From positions 53,216,501 to 53,280,500 of the forward strand of contig CP142452.1 of assembly GCA_038049695.1 (NCBI GenBank): 64,000 bases of DNA, in the 5' to 3' direction. Every line of letters starts with the position of its first letter. Within the stretch, counting starts at the first letter, position 1. Positions 12,457 through 24,095 of the stretch are shown one piece after another. The position numbers were made by a program, and so were the translations under genes. The notes below the pieces were generated by a model that was not told the DNA's origin, searched no databases, and saw nothing but the letters and a program-made list of their open reading frames with translations. The DNA comes from Cinnamomum chago. Taxonomy: Eukaryota; Streptophyta; Magnoliopsida; Laurales; Lauraceae.

Positions 12457-14104
12457 CTAGAATTTTGGTGCTGGTAGAAGCCAGATGCCTGCTTTGATAA
12501 AGGTCTTGCTCAAGAAGGGCTTAACCTCCTCGTCATTTAGCAACTTTGTGTAGGGAGCACGCTTGCTTGTTACGGCCCCTGGTCCTGTACAATTGTACTC
12601 CGCGTAGAAAAGTTTGCTGCAAAAAGGAAAAATAAGGGTAAAGAAAATGATGATGTCCAACTGAGGTGGGCCACTCAATCCCACACAGCATAGTGTATAT
12701 ACTAGGTAGTGTCTTCATGTATACACGTGTTCATAGATAGATTGGCTACTTGGTGTGAATTCTAGTATTAAAAATGACAAAACCCAGCCTAATTCCATCT
12801 GGGTTTTGATTCCCGGCCAAGTCAGAACCAAACGGAAACTAGCCCCACCGAAATTTCACTTTTGGTTGGGTCGGGCCGTGCAGATTTGGGTAGGACCAAC
12901 TGAAGTTATAACGCCTACTGTAGGCTTCTAATGTCGAAGATATATAATCATAATGATGAAATAAAAGCCATACCATATACATCGCTGCCATCGGCCATGC
13001 CAGACAATTAGATTTGAGATTTATAATGATATTCTTAAGCAATTAGGTTATAGGAAATTTCAGTAATTATGGGACCCAAGGGCAATCTAACCCACATTTT
13101 AAATGGGTTGAAACCAGAAGTAAATTTATCAACCTATGCCCTGTATTACAGGGTCGGGATCATGTTGGGTTTGCAAGCCGGGTCAGACTTGCCACCCAAA
13201 GCTTGGAGTGCTCATGGGCTGAGCTTGGATAAATAATCCGGTCCCATTTAATAATTTAGCCAGGCTTGGATTAAGAGATAGAAAGCCCAAAGTCCAGCTC
13301 GGCTCCGCTGAATAAGAAGTGCATCTAATTTAGTGATTACTTTGTCCAAACAATTGCAAGAAAGCCTAAACACAAGAAGGAGAAAAAGGAGAAAAATAAA
13401 AAAACGCTTGGTTTAGACTGGCCCATTTGACTAAACAGGTGGGCTTGGGCAGCTTGTGTCGGGCCTGGGTTGGATACGGGCCTATATTTCTAAAGTCGGG
13501 GTTCCGGCCTGGCCCTAGCTATTGTTAGAGTAAGAAAGAAGGGAAGAGAAGCGTCCATACTCGTTGTATTCGGGATGACCGAAGTTATCCCATCCTTTTT
13601 CATTAATGAGTTCTGACATATAGGTGTATGCCATAATCACTCTTGAGCTATCCTTCCATGCCCTGCCCAAGTAGGCATTCCCAATCCCAGATATCATGCA
13701 GTTGATGAAAACGAATCCATTGTCCTCAGTGCCTGCCCTTCCTTGTGCTGTGATTGCTGTAACGCTGTTGGCAACTGAATGAATTTCGCATTTCTGCAAA
13801 AAAATAAAAATAAAAAATAAAAAATTAGGTGACTATCTTAATGGTGTATCTTGTTCTCCTATCTGATTCAAGTGTTCAATAAAAGGCCCCTGAGATCAAT
13901 GGTGGGAATGAGTAAACCATCGTTGACTAGCAATTTTATGTGATCTAGGCAAGATGTGAGAATTCATGGTTGTTTCTAAACTTGCCATTGAAGGGGAAAT
14001 AATTGGAAACGTTTTTTTTTTTTTTCGTTAAAGAACTGGAAACCTTTTTTTTCTAGCAATGCTCAAAGCATGGTTTTTAATGCCATTTAGCTTTAGATTA
14101 AAGT

Positions 14105-14135
<31 letters not shown>

Positions 14136-15734
14136 TATACCAGGTACATTGACCTTCCTTTGCCAAAGATGAAATCTACCATTCCCTGAATGAAGCAGTC
14201 TTGGAAATAATGCATGCCCACATCATCCAAAAGAGTGTCTTGGTAGCCAAGGAACCTGCAGTTATAGAAAGCTCCCTTGTCACCTGAGATCCGCATCGCA
14301 ACTGCTTGACCTCCTTCCGCGCCAGGTTCCGGCATGGGTGCAGAGTTCTATCAATTATAAAAATAGACATTTTTATGTTGCAACTAGGGATAGCAATTCT
14401 CCACCTGTGACCTTACCTACCCAATTCACCCCAAACTTTCACTGAAGGTTCAGGTTGACCCATTTTAACTTCCAAATTAACAAACAGGTTGGGCCTGGGC
14501 TGAGCCTGATCTTGCTTTTTGGCCAGAAAAACTTCCTCAATGTGGCCCATCCTAACTGTGGGCACTATCACCCATCAATTCCTATTAACTTTCAGATCGG
14601 ATTCAGGTTGCCATTCCGTTATAATTAGTGAGCAGGTCAGGTGGTGCTCTACTCCATAACCCAACCCAAATTTATCCCCACCCTACTCATTTCGGACAAT
14701 CAGGTCTATGTGACCCTTTTTTATCCACACAAGCATCAGCTGTCATTGAGCAGAATCTGAAGCTATAAACAAACAAACAAACAAACGCTTGTTCGGATAT
14801 TTTTGTCAGACCCTGTCTCCTTAATTTTTGCAATAGCAAAAGTTGGTTAAATGCTATCCCTGTTAGGGATCAGAGATTAGGTTTAGGCTGTTAGAGGGTT
14901 TAGGAATAGATTAAGAGTTTAAATTTTAAATTATTATCTCATCAGTCTCTGTCTCTTTTGCATAAATTCAAAAGTTCTTCGGAAATGCTAAACAACTGGC
15001 ATATTGATTCGGCTAATGGCCCATTACAAATAGCCGTCACTAGGAGCTGATTTTTGGTGGGACCCCTTTGTTACGAGACAAATATTTGTATTCAATTGTA
15101 TGGTGCAAACCATTTTCTTGAAGAAAAACATTTCCACAATGTTTTGCAATTCCATGAGAAGAGTGTATTCAATGGATAGTTAGGAAAGCAGCACAACCAC
15201 GTCCTTGGAGACCAATATAAGAAAGGATTCTTCCACACTACTATTGGACAAGTGTAATGCCTTCTGTTTAATGAAAAATTCAATATAAGGTAATGATTGT
15301 TGACCAAATTAATTTATACATACCTCGAAAATGATATTAGCAGCCATGAAGTATTCAGATTCAACAGCGACGGTGGCACTGTCCCAAGTTCCGACCTGAG
15401 CAGCAGTGGCACCATAGGAGATGACCGGATTTGAGCGCGGATCGTCCCCATAAAACGTAACGAAGGGCTTGGATCTGTTGACAAAGACTTTCTCCTTGTA
15501 GAATCCAGGCGCGATCCTGAGGATGGTCCGCTGTGTGTTGCCTTCAGGGATCGTGTTCACTGCATCCATAATGGTCTTGAAATCACCTGTGCCGTCTTGT
15601 CTGACGGTGACTATCCTCGGCTTACTCTCCGCCTGGACCAACTTTGGTTCTAGCTGCGCCACCACCATAAAACTCATCATCTTCATCGTGAGGACGAAGA
15701 AGAGGGTTGTTTTAAAATCTAGATTCCCAGCCAT
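12457..15734 (-). CDS. Pectinesterase (pectin methylesterase), PPME1-type without pro-region
   Basis: Four exons on the minus strand: 15734-15324, 14347-14141, 13793-13561 and 12616-12457, with GT..AG introns and a continuous frame of 336 codons plus stop. The enzyme removes methyl esters from cell-wall homogalacturonan. A hydrophobic N-terminus (about residues 9-26) looks like a signal peptide. The five PME signatures are all present: GFYKEKV (77-83), QAVAMR (151-156), GYQDTL (171-176), DFIFGKG (195-201) and LGRAW (248-252). The catalytic set Q151, Q173, D174, D195, R250 and W252 keeps the spacing of known plant PMEs. There is no PMEI-like pro-region, so it belongs to the short group like pollen PPME1. 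The first ATG of the frame opens the signal peptide and lies 59 nt downstream of a TATA box. Introns 1 and 3 contain dispersed repeats. The gene looks intact; the exact paralogue is uncertain. Confidence 0.95.
13130..13520. repeat. Dispersed GC-rich repeat in pectinesterase intron 3
   Basis: Rich in GGGCC, CGGGTC and GGCCTGG motifs. Its right part is an inverted relative of 8245-8400. A shorter related patch lies at 12781-12900. It sits wholly inside the intron, just downstream of exon 3. Confidence 0.6.
14100..14140. repeat. GA/TC microsatellite next to a splice donor
   Basis: On the minus strand intron 2 of the pectinesterase begins GTATAC and runs straight into ~14 TC units (plus-strand GA run 14108-14136), placing a length-variable repeat within a few bases of the 5' splice site. 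Confidence 0.9.
14385..14720. repeat. Dispersed repeat in pectinesterase intron 1
   Basis: Contains CAGGTTGACCCATTTTAAC and GGTTGGGCCTGGGCTGAGCC, the GGGCC-type phrases that recur at 12.8, 13.2-13.5, 59.8-60.0 and 61.3-61.5 kb. It is a dispersed, probably MITE-like repeat. The boundaries are approximate. Confidence 0.5.
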
Positions 15735-15792
15735 TTTGCTCAGGGAGAGAAAGGGAAGGAGGGAGGGAGAAAGAGAGAGCTTTGTGGAGAGA

Positions 15793-15798
15793 TTTATA
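15793..15798 (-). promoter_or_regulatory. TATA box of the pectinesterase gene
   Basis: The minus strand reads CACCCTATAAATCTCTCC, with TATAAA 59 nt upstream of the ATG at 15734. Transcription would start near 15765, leaving a short CT-rich leader. Confidence 0.65.
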
Positions 15799-15799
15799 G

Positions 15800-16370
15800 G
15801 GTGGGGGTCATCTGCTGGGTGTTAGAAGTCTGTTATTAGGATGCTCTATGACAATCTTATTGCTTGGCTGCAAATTTTCAAAGTTTTACACGTGAAATTT
15901 TGACCAGTTAAAATCATAACCGTTTTTTTTTTTTTTTTTTTTTTTTTTGAAGCTATGAAACAAGACAAGGAGGGCAAATGGTCTGGAAAGAGCTATGAAT
16001 AAATGGTTTACAGATAAGCATAAAGCCCGCGAGACAAACGAGTTGAATATGTTGCATATTTAATAAGATTTAAATTTAATGTTCAAATTAAGCATTATTT
16101 TAATAAGAAAACACATGGGTTGAGAAAAGAAGACATGAATTAACAAATTCGAATATTAGTTTTAGAAGAACTTTGTAGGTCACAATCATAGAAAGGAAAG
16201 AAAATTTATAAATAATAAAAATAATTATATAAGAGAGGAAAACCAAAATTAATATTTATATTTATATTTATTCATAAAAAGCTTATAAAAAAGATTTAGA
16301 TTTTTAAGAAACAACTGAGAGAGCATTGTTGGTATCTATGATGGGGTCCACTTGTATTTACATATGATTA
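15800..16370. other. Pectinesterase upstream region
   Basis: Contains a ~24-base T run (15923-15948) and then very AT-rich DNA. No gene or clear element is seen. Any pectinesterase promoter elements beyond the TATA box would lie here. Confidence 0.45.
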
Positions 16371-17250
16371 GATTAGCTAGGGAATGACTGCTTGGATCTC
16401 TCACACAAGTACAACTACCTCCATGTGAATCATGTGTAAGAGGCAAGAAAACCATTTTCCAAGGCGGAAAGATCCATAATCATCCACTCTGACATTTTTG
16501 GACCAATGAACGTGGCTAATTGACAAGAAACTCAATGTTTCATTACTATCATTGATGATTACTCTCGTTAGGGTCATGTGTTTTTATTTCCCACAAAAAT
16601 GAGGCAATTGATTCTTTCCAAATTTTTGTAAAACAAGTTCAAAATAAGTTTAATAAAAACATCAAGATCCTTGAAACCCATCTAGCTGGAGAGTAGAATT
16701 CAGAAATTTTTAAAGATCTTTGTAAGGAAAATGGAATTTCCCATCAACTAACTATGGTATACACTCCACAATAAAATGGAGTTGCGGAAAGAAGGAATAA
16801 GACTATTTTGGACATAGTTAGATCCATAATGGCTCATGCCAATTTACCCGTTTCCATCTGGGGAGATGCACTACTAACTTGAATTCCTTCCAAATCTATT
16901 TCAAAGACTCTGTATGAGTTGTGTACCGGTAGATAACCTACATTAGGAGATCTACAGCTATAGAGTTCTTTAGGGCATGTCCTGATCCCCAACCCAAATA
17001 AATTAAAGCATAAGACAATTCCATATTTCTTTGTGATTTACTCTAAGTTGTCAAAAGGACACATTCTAGCTTATGAGGAGGTAAACGGCAAAATAGTTGA
17101 AATAGAATTTCGTGGCATTGATTTCTTCAAGTTTTAATATCCTGAAACAAAGATGACAAAGGTTTCCATTGAACTATTTGAAATGGATACTTGCACCTAT
17201 CAAGAGGAAGCAACACCACCTATACTTAGTGGGAGAGATCTTATGTTTCA
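16370..17250 (+). mobile_element. Ty1/copia remnant (GAG-pre-integrase to integrase region)
   Basis: Plus-strand translations recall copia pol: CESCVRGKKT near 16425-16455, the integrase core around 16485-16700, and a WGDALL-type segment near 16860, ending around the hinge before reverse transcriptase. No LTRs are seen at either side. It is an old, heavily decayed internal fragment with many breaks, unrelated in detail to the two larger copia copies in this window. Confidence 0.8.
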
Positions 17251-17460
17251 GTCACACGAGTAATTCCATGACATCCTCGAGTTAACTCATCAGTTTTTTT
17301 TATTAAGCTCAAGTCGCGACCCAACTTGATTGTAAGACTCTTTTTTTTTTTTTTTTGTTTCAGTCACACGCGTAATTCCATGACATCCTCGAGTTAACTC
17401 TTCAGTTTGTTTTATTAAGCTCAAGTTGCGACCCGACTTGATTGTAAGACTCTTTTTTTT
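17245..17460. repeat. ~113-bp tandem duplication with T-runs
   Basis: The unit from GTTTCAGTCACACG through TTGATTGTAAGACTC plus a T-run appears twice (about 17245-17357 and 17358-17461) with only a handful of differences. Confidence 0.92.
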
Positions 17461-17589
17461 TTCCTAAAAGACTTTGTCGGTATCTCTCGTAGTGTATGAT
17501 CAATCACACAATACCCCATAAAAAGAGTGTGGCTAAAAGTAAGACACCTACGCAAATTAGTGACAAAAAAACTAAAAAACCTACTAGAC

Positions 17590-18101
17590 CATTAGTGGTG
17601 ATCAAAGATTAAAATCCACCATTAATTCTCTTTTCCTCTAAAATGACCTTTAGCTATGACATAGGAGTTACCACTAAATGTGAGCACCATAATACCTTGT
17701 GTTGACATCGGATTTCACCACTAAAGTAGAGTTTTTTAGGGGAAACAATTAAATTACGGCAAAAAATGTTGGCATCAAAAGTCAACTTTTTTGTGATATA
17801 TCTTTAGTGGTAATATAAAATTACCACAAAATGCAACACATACAACAGTAAAAAATATATCGCGGCGATATCTAAGCAATTGGTGACGAAAATAAATAGC
17901 TGCCACTAAAATCTTGGACCATTAGTGGCAAAATCCCACTAAAAGCTCCTGCCATGGAGTTAGTGGCAAACTTTAGCGGTAAGTTGCCACTAAATGTGGC
18001 TAGCATAATACCATCAGAGTTTCACCACTAAAAGTGAGCTTTTAGTGTTTAAAAAAAAGTAATTAAAATAGTTGCCACTAAAAATCAAATTCCTTGTAAT
18101 G
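17590..18101. mobile_element. CACTA-like non-autonomous element, partial
   Basis: Has many ACCACTAAA / TTTAGTGGT motifs in both orientations (subterminal repeats). The right end TTCCTTGTAATG is close to the inverted CACTACAAG terminus. No matching left terminus was found, so the left limit is approximate and the element is probably partial. Confidence 0.55.
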
Positions 18102-18119
18102 ATCCATTATTTTAGGAAG

Positions 18120-18590
18120 TCCTAAACAATTAATTTTCAGAATTGATGGGACTCGGAAAAAAGCTGGCTAGATGGAAGTGTAACCTCCTCTCTTTCGCAG
18201 GTAAGATGGTTCTAACAAGACATATGTTTTTTTTTACACTCTGCCTACTACCCGTTTGCTCATGTCCTTTTCCATCCGTAAGGCAACCATCAAGAAGCTG
18301 GAGAAAATCACGAGAAACATTTTTATGGTCTTGTGGTGAACATCATGAGGTGGTTCAAGGCCAAGTATTTTAAAGATTCTTTGCCTTGGCACCCAAACGC
18401 TCCCTAGCACAGGTTTCCACCTTAAGTAAATTAAACGATCAGGCGTCTATCTCCCTTCATCAACTCTCCGGGATTTTAGGGAATGGCTCTTCTGCTAATT
18501 ACTCTTCTGAGGACTTCTTTGCTAAGTGGTTTCCTCGTCTTTCTTTTCCTCCCAAGATGAAAGTTTACTCTCTTCTGGACTATACAATTT
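18120..18590 (+). mobile_element. L1-like LINE remnant (end of reverse transcriptase and following region)
   Basis: The frame from 18143 gives GLGKKLARWKCNLLSFAGKM, then VLTRH. This is the conserved segment at the end of plant LINE ORF2 reverse transcriptase (KL..WK...LS.AG...L...VL). Further on, in other frames, come traces of the linker and of the zinc-binding module (FPRLSFPPKMKVYS near 18525-18570). The frame changes several times between these segments, so it is a decayed 3' piece without a visible poly(A) tail. Confidence 0.72.
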
Positions 18591-19357
18591 TTTTTCTAAA
18601 TCCTTCATCTTCGTATTTTCAAACTTCCTTACTGAAATGTCAATACACACTTCCCACAAATTAAAGTGTAAATTATAATGAATATCACAAAGATAAGAAA
18701 TCTCACACATGAAGCCTCTATGATCAGAACATAAAGGACGGGACATAGTGCATGCAATGGCAGCAATGATAGGTTTTTTAGTCTGAAAAGAATTTTTAAG
18801 GCTAAATTCTGACCAATACTTTTCAATTAAATGGGCTAAAAGAGTCTGAAATGAATTTTTAAGATTCCTGAGGAATGCCTTTGAATGAATTGGGCTAAAA
18901 GTGGAGTACTAGATGTTGAGATCTACATGGGTTCATCCCAGTAAATTAAATTCTTGGAAAGTACTCACATTTTCCTTTCATGGAAAGGGCAGAATTATTT
19001 TCTCCCGCATCATATATTTCTGTCCCGTGACATGGAGGAAGCGCTGTAGAATCCATGCATGCATTTATTATTTTCCGCATTCAACTCACATTCGGTGAAG
19101 TTTTTTATTGTTCGTCTTAATGAATATTATCCATCAAATGCGGGAGATCGAAGAGCATGAGCTTGGATAAAAATAGACCCAACCACAAAAGCACGTACAC
19201 CCTACTGAACCCTTTACATAGCCCTACACTTGAATGATAGAATACTTAATTTATATGCAAAAACACACACAGGCCCAACCACAAATATTTGAAACTAAGT
19301 TCATCTATTTTATTCTCAACCATTCCCAGATTCTAAAACTGAGAATTATGGATGACT
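18591..19357. other. No feature recognised; 3' flank of the lipid-transfer gene
   Basis: AT-rich DNA downstream of the minus-strand lipid-transfer protein stop codon. I see no gene, and no repeat beyond short ones. Confidence 0.45.
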
Positions 19358-21593
19358 CTAACCCTGGAATGATGAGATAAACAACGACATTAAACAAAGG
19401 AAAAGAACACCAATAAGACCACAACCATCCAAAGCTGAGCCAGATCCTGGATCAACTGCTGGAGCCACTGCAAGGAATTCAAAAAACAAAAAACAAAAAA
19501 AAAAAATCCTTATCAGATTAACTTTGTGAGACTTTTCCAGATATACCGCACACAGAAATGGTCTCCTATGAGCTGCTGCATATGCAGTACTCCAGCCATC
19601 TTAGATCAGTGCAGGCCCTTTCACACTCTCTTCACCTCATGATCTGGTACTAGTACAGATGCTCATGACTATTATCAAATATTTATCTACTGTTGGATTG
19701 AATCTCAAAGAAATTTATTGGTAGAAGACCATAAAGTTTATATCTTTCAAATCAAGGGCAAGATAATAATAGGGTAGCTCAAATTTTTTGAATAACTATG
19801 AAGGAAATAAAACATAGGTGAAAATGGGAAGGATTCAGGCCTCGCCCATATGAACCTGATTCCAGGTCCATTGATTTTTGTTGAGTCAGCCACATGGTGT
19901 GATCCAACTGGCTTTCTAAGCCCAAGCCCAGAACTAAAAAGCTCTATCATGATTCATGAGTGAGAGTCTAAATAAATGCAAACTTCAGAATAAAAACCTA
20001 TATTCCGACAAGAATCTCAAAATCCAAAATAATGAGACTTTTGCAAACCCTCCCACCCATGAGAGTCAATAAAGCATATTTAGGTAGAGGAGCGTACCTG
20101 GAGCAGAAGGTGAGGGTGTGGTACCTGCATTTCCAAAAAGGCATTATATAGTAAGAATCAATAATATAATAACAACAAAAGACGAATGAAATTTTGTTAA
20201 AATCAGAGACCCAGTTTGCCAAATAGATATACATGGAAAACATTAAACAAAAAAAATAGAAAATAAATAATGAATAATGAACAGAGGTGTAAATGGGTCA
20301 GATAGCGGGGAGAGCCATTTGGGTCTTGACCCAAGTGTAATCACTGAGCTAAGAGTAATTAAAGCATGAAGCATGTTAAATATAATTTGATTTTTCTTCG
20401 TATGCCTCCTATGGGTTTGGCATCACTAATATTAATGACAAGATCAGATCTTATTCTTTTAAGACCCCATATATGATCATATTATTTATAATAAGATTTT
20501 ATAAAAATTAATAATTTTTTTATTAAAATAATAATAAGATCATGATTTTATTTTGATAATGATGATATAAAAAAATACCATTCGTCCTATTATTGGTACG
20601 GAAGTATAAAATTTTAAGTCATGAAATGTACGTTTTATTTCTAGGATGAGGTTTCTATATAAAACTGATTGTCTACTGTGCAAACAACGATGATTTAGCA
20701 TGGCCGGTATTCATCTTGAGTAGAATGCGAAATCATGAGACCTCCGGGAAGCCTCTCTCCTGAAGACGTTTTAGCCAAGGAAAGAGTCCACTGTCTCAAG
20801 TTTATTGGTCTTTCCCTCTTAATTCCCTGTGTTGGGTGTCCCTTGTTGTTCCTTTTTTTTTAACCTTTTTTTTTTTTCTGGTATATCCCTCTTATACTGT
20901 TAAATTTCTTTAATATATTCTATTTTTCCATTCAAAAAATATATATTTTTTCTAACCTAATTTAGCCCCAATACTAAAACAACCAAGATCACTTTTTTTA
21001 TTCATTTAATTATAAATTGATATTTTCTTTTTTCAGACATGAAGCAAGTTTATCACTTGAAGGATTGACACTCATGAGAGTCATTTCTTCATTTATATAT
21101 TTTAGAAATATTTAAAAATAAATTAAATGTTTATAAATTATTAAAATATATTAATTCACCTATATTCATGATAGTTAGTACAAATTAGAAAATTTATAAA
21201 TTTAAAAAACATTCTCATAACATCTTTCTTTCATATATTTGAGTGGACCGTGTCCAAGTCCTGAAAGGAAAAGAGATCATTACCATTAGTGCTAGAGCAG
21301 TCCGGAGTTTTGAAGCCACACTTGGAAGGGAAAGCCATGGCCTCTTGCTTTGTGACATTAAACTCTTTCAAGATGGCTTCATTGCTCAACACATTACAGA
21401 GGCAGGGCAAGTCTTTATTTACGGCGTCCTTCAAATTAAGGCAGCATTGCGGACTGGGTTTCACATCCCCCTTCAGGTAAGGTTGACATGGGAGGAGACT
21501 AGTCACACAAGATGGGTCTGAAACCCCTTCAGAGAAACCCCCAGAAACCCATGAAGAGATGAGAATTGCAGCAATCAGGAGCTTTGATTCCAT
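19358..21593 (-). CDS. GPI-anchored non-specific lipid-transfer protein-like (LTPG/xylogen type)
   Basis: Three exons on the minus strand: 21593-21284, a 27-nt microexon 20124-20098, and 19467-19358. All junctions are GT..AG with phase-1 introns, giving 148 aa. Residues 1-22 form a signal peptide. The eight-cysteine motif is complete: C29, C36, CC50-51, C64xC66, C92 and C99. Next come a short Pro/Ser/Ala linker (TTPSPSAP, mostly from the microexon) and a hydrophobic C-terminus (about 129-146) after a small-residue cluster (SGSA, 121-124) suited to GPI attachment. Family members bind lipids at the outer face of the plasma membrane and take part in cuticle or wall deposition; the ligand here is unknown. 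I chose the ATG at 21593 because it opens a normal signal peptide; an upstream in-frame ATG at 21719 would add an unlikely 42-residue extension. It looks intact. Confidence 0.93.
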
Positions 21594-22330
21594 TTCTAAC
21601 ACCAACACAAGGATTAAAAACAAAATCAGAATTTCTTTAACGACAACGTGCGATGATGATAGGCAATAAATTGAAATATAAATAAACATAGACAAAAAGA
21701 ATTGCATCATTTGATTCAAATTTTAATTCCATGTTAGTTTTTGAGTAGGCAAATCTCCATCATCACCATCATCGATCATCTTCCCGGCTTAATGAGTAAA
21801 ATAGTTTTTCTTTTATGCTTAAAAATCCTTGTGATACACGAATACAAAATGATACTAGTACAGAATCATGAGTTATATAACAATAATTTTCTGGTCTCCT
21901 CTCCAAGATGCAATGGAGAACTTCATCTTTATTGAAAAACTACATCGTTAAGGTAATATTTGTGCACAGAATTTTCCTTTGAAATGGATATGGTTTTCAA
22001 GGAAAAAAGATTTTGCTGTGTTCAATGTATGGATTCAAGTTTTGACGTTGAAGTACAATTGAATTTCCATGATCGTACAGAAAAGGTAGAGACAAACAAA
22101 ACTCTTGGCAGAAACTGGTTCCCCCCCGTAAACAGTAAAACCATGGAAAATGAAGTCTTCGATAAGTTTTCATTCTCTAAAAAGTATAAAAATCACTAGA
22201 GACATAAAATGCTACAGGAAACCTATCAAAAACATAAAATAAAAAGTAATGGAAGCAAACATGAACTAATGAAATTAAAATCACAGTGAAAATTATCTCC
22301 AACAAATAACAAGTAAAAGGGTGATAACTT
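21594..22330. other. Upstream region of the lipid-transfer gene
   Basis: AT-rich DNA. A possible minus-strand TATA-like TTTATATTT lies near 21675-21685, about 85-90 nt upstream of the chosen ATG. No further gene is recognised. Confidence 0.4.
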
Positions 22331-22404
22331 AATCCTGAAAACTTAATAGAGAGAGAGAGAGGTAGGGAGGTAGGTTTGATTCTCTATGACGTTTATCGAG
22401 TAGT

Positions 22405-22435
<31 letters not shown>

Positions 22436-22504
22436 AGTTTACCTGATTGAGAGATTTTCTTGATGGAGAGGGATGTTTCTATATTTTGAGGTTTCGATTG
22501 CATT

Positions 22505-22548
<44 letters not shown>

Positions 22549-22620
22549 TACCTGAATGAGAGATTTTCTTGATGGAGAGGGATGTTTCTATATTTTGAGG
22601 TTTCGATTGCATTTAAAGAT
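22331..22620. repeat. GA microsatellites and an ~80-bp duplicated unit
   Basis: GA runs at about 22350-22362, 22419-22433 and 22506-22543. The unit GAAGTTTACCTGA...TTTCGATTGCATTTA follows the second and third GA runs (about 22433-22507 and 22543-22617) and is almost identical between copies, so the GA tract and unit were duplicated together. Confidence 0.9.
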
Positions 22621-23335
22621 AAGTTTGTTGGGATTCATAGCAACGAAAGTGGGAACAGATTTCTAATCGTTGGGATTCATTGAAATATGGAACTGTACAT
22701 GCATTTGGTGTGGAACACATATCTGGTTAGATGGAGAGAGGTTTGGTAAGGGAACTACTTTTTTTCCTGTCTAAACAATGAGTGAGTGGGGCCCACCTGC
22801 GTAGATCCAAGTATGTGATCACTTGTAATCACTTGCTCTATGTATGTGATAATCTAAAAGTGGGCTCAACTCTGACTGCACCCTGATCGGTCGTTTGAGC
22901 GGTTTAGATTAAAGAAGATGGCCCCTCATGGGCCAGTCACCTAGGCTGCTACCAACAAATAATTAAAAAAAAAAAAAAAAAACATCTAATTACACCGATA
23001 CCACATGTTATGCATTATAAGCATAGTTGTCAATTTTCTTTCTGTCGTCCTGGCCTTCAAACTGCTGGAATACTATTTCTATTTTAGCAAAAGATTTTGG
23101 AGTAGCTTTTCAGAATAATAAAACTTAATATATATATATAAAATGAAATATAAATTATGTATGTTTCTTAATATGGATATTGAGGAAAACATTTAAAAAG
23201 ATAATTAGTGAAAATTGTGCTATAAACCGAAATGGACCGAAATAGGACAGAATGGACCGGAATTCAAACCAAAATCTTTTTACAGCTGACGATGCCAAAA
23301 AGTATTTTCGGACACCACCGGTCAAGTAATGAGTG
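22621..23335. other. No feature recognised
   Basis: Intergenic DNA with an A18 run near 22966-22982. No open frame or repeat could be assigned. Confidence 0.45.
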
Positions 23336-23995
23336 ATTAATGTGGAAATTAAAGAAGAGAGAGAGAATTTATAGTGGTTCAGTCAATATGACCTACGTCC
23401 ACTCCAGAAAGGCAGAGATTGCCGGTGATTTTACTTCTCCGATGTGTAGAGATTACAGGTTAGGAGAATACAAGAAATGTGCAAACATGGATCAATCTTA
23501 CTTGCCCCTAAGTGCCGGTGGGGCTCTCTGATTTATAGTCTTCCCCTAACAGATGGGGACGACTCTTCAGCAACGGGTGCTCTATTTTGGCGGAGTCTTC
23601 GAACTGCCCACGACGGACGAGGCAGGTAGGATCTTCTCCGCAGGACTTGGTAAAAGCGGGTTAAAGGAACGATGTGGTTGCTTTGACTTGGTCACTTCGT
23701 GGAGCTGGATCCGATCTTCAATGGACGGATTTGGACCTGGGTTTATCACGGACTCGAGTCACTTAGGCCTGACCCACTATCATGGACTGAATCACTTGGG
23801 CCTGACCCATCATTTGCCCCCCAATGCCTCGCGCCAAAGGAAACTTTGAGAGGAAGGCATTTTGAATATCCAGGCTTTCTTCATTCCGAGCATTCGTAGC
23901 CTTCCCAGACAGTGCCCGTCTCTGCCCTTTCTTTTTTAGTTTCATAGGAGAGTTATTTTGGCTCAGGGTTCTTTCCCTCTTTGAAAGCCCTAGAT

Positions 23996-24003
23996 TATAA
24001 ATA
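23996..24003 (+). promoter_or_regulatory. TATA box ahead of the antisense gene of the Tat element
   Basis: TATAAATA on the plus strand, 93 nt before the ATG at 24096, implies a start near 24030 and a ~65-nt leader. It points away from gag-pol and would drive the antisense gene independently (inference). Confidence 0.55.
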
Positions 24004-24095
24004 GGGACTACTTTCCCCAATCTCCTTTGAAATTGTTATCCTTCTTTGAGGTTGTTCATTCTCTTCTTGTTCAAAAGAGAAAGAAGGCAGCCACT

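Noticed and set aside
21594-21719. Upstream in-frame ATG extending the lipid-transfer protein by 42 residues
   Set aside because: The extension gives two hydrophobic segments in a row and lies in AT-rich leader-like DNA; the ATG at 21593 gives a standard signal peptide.
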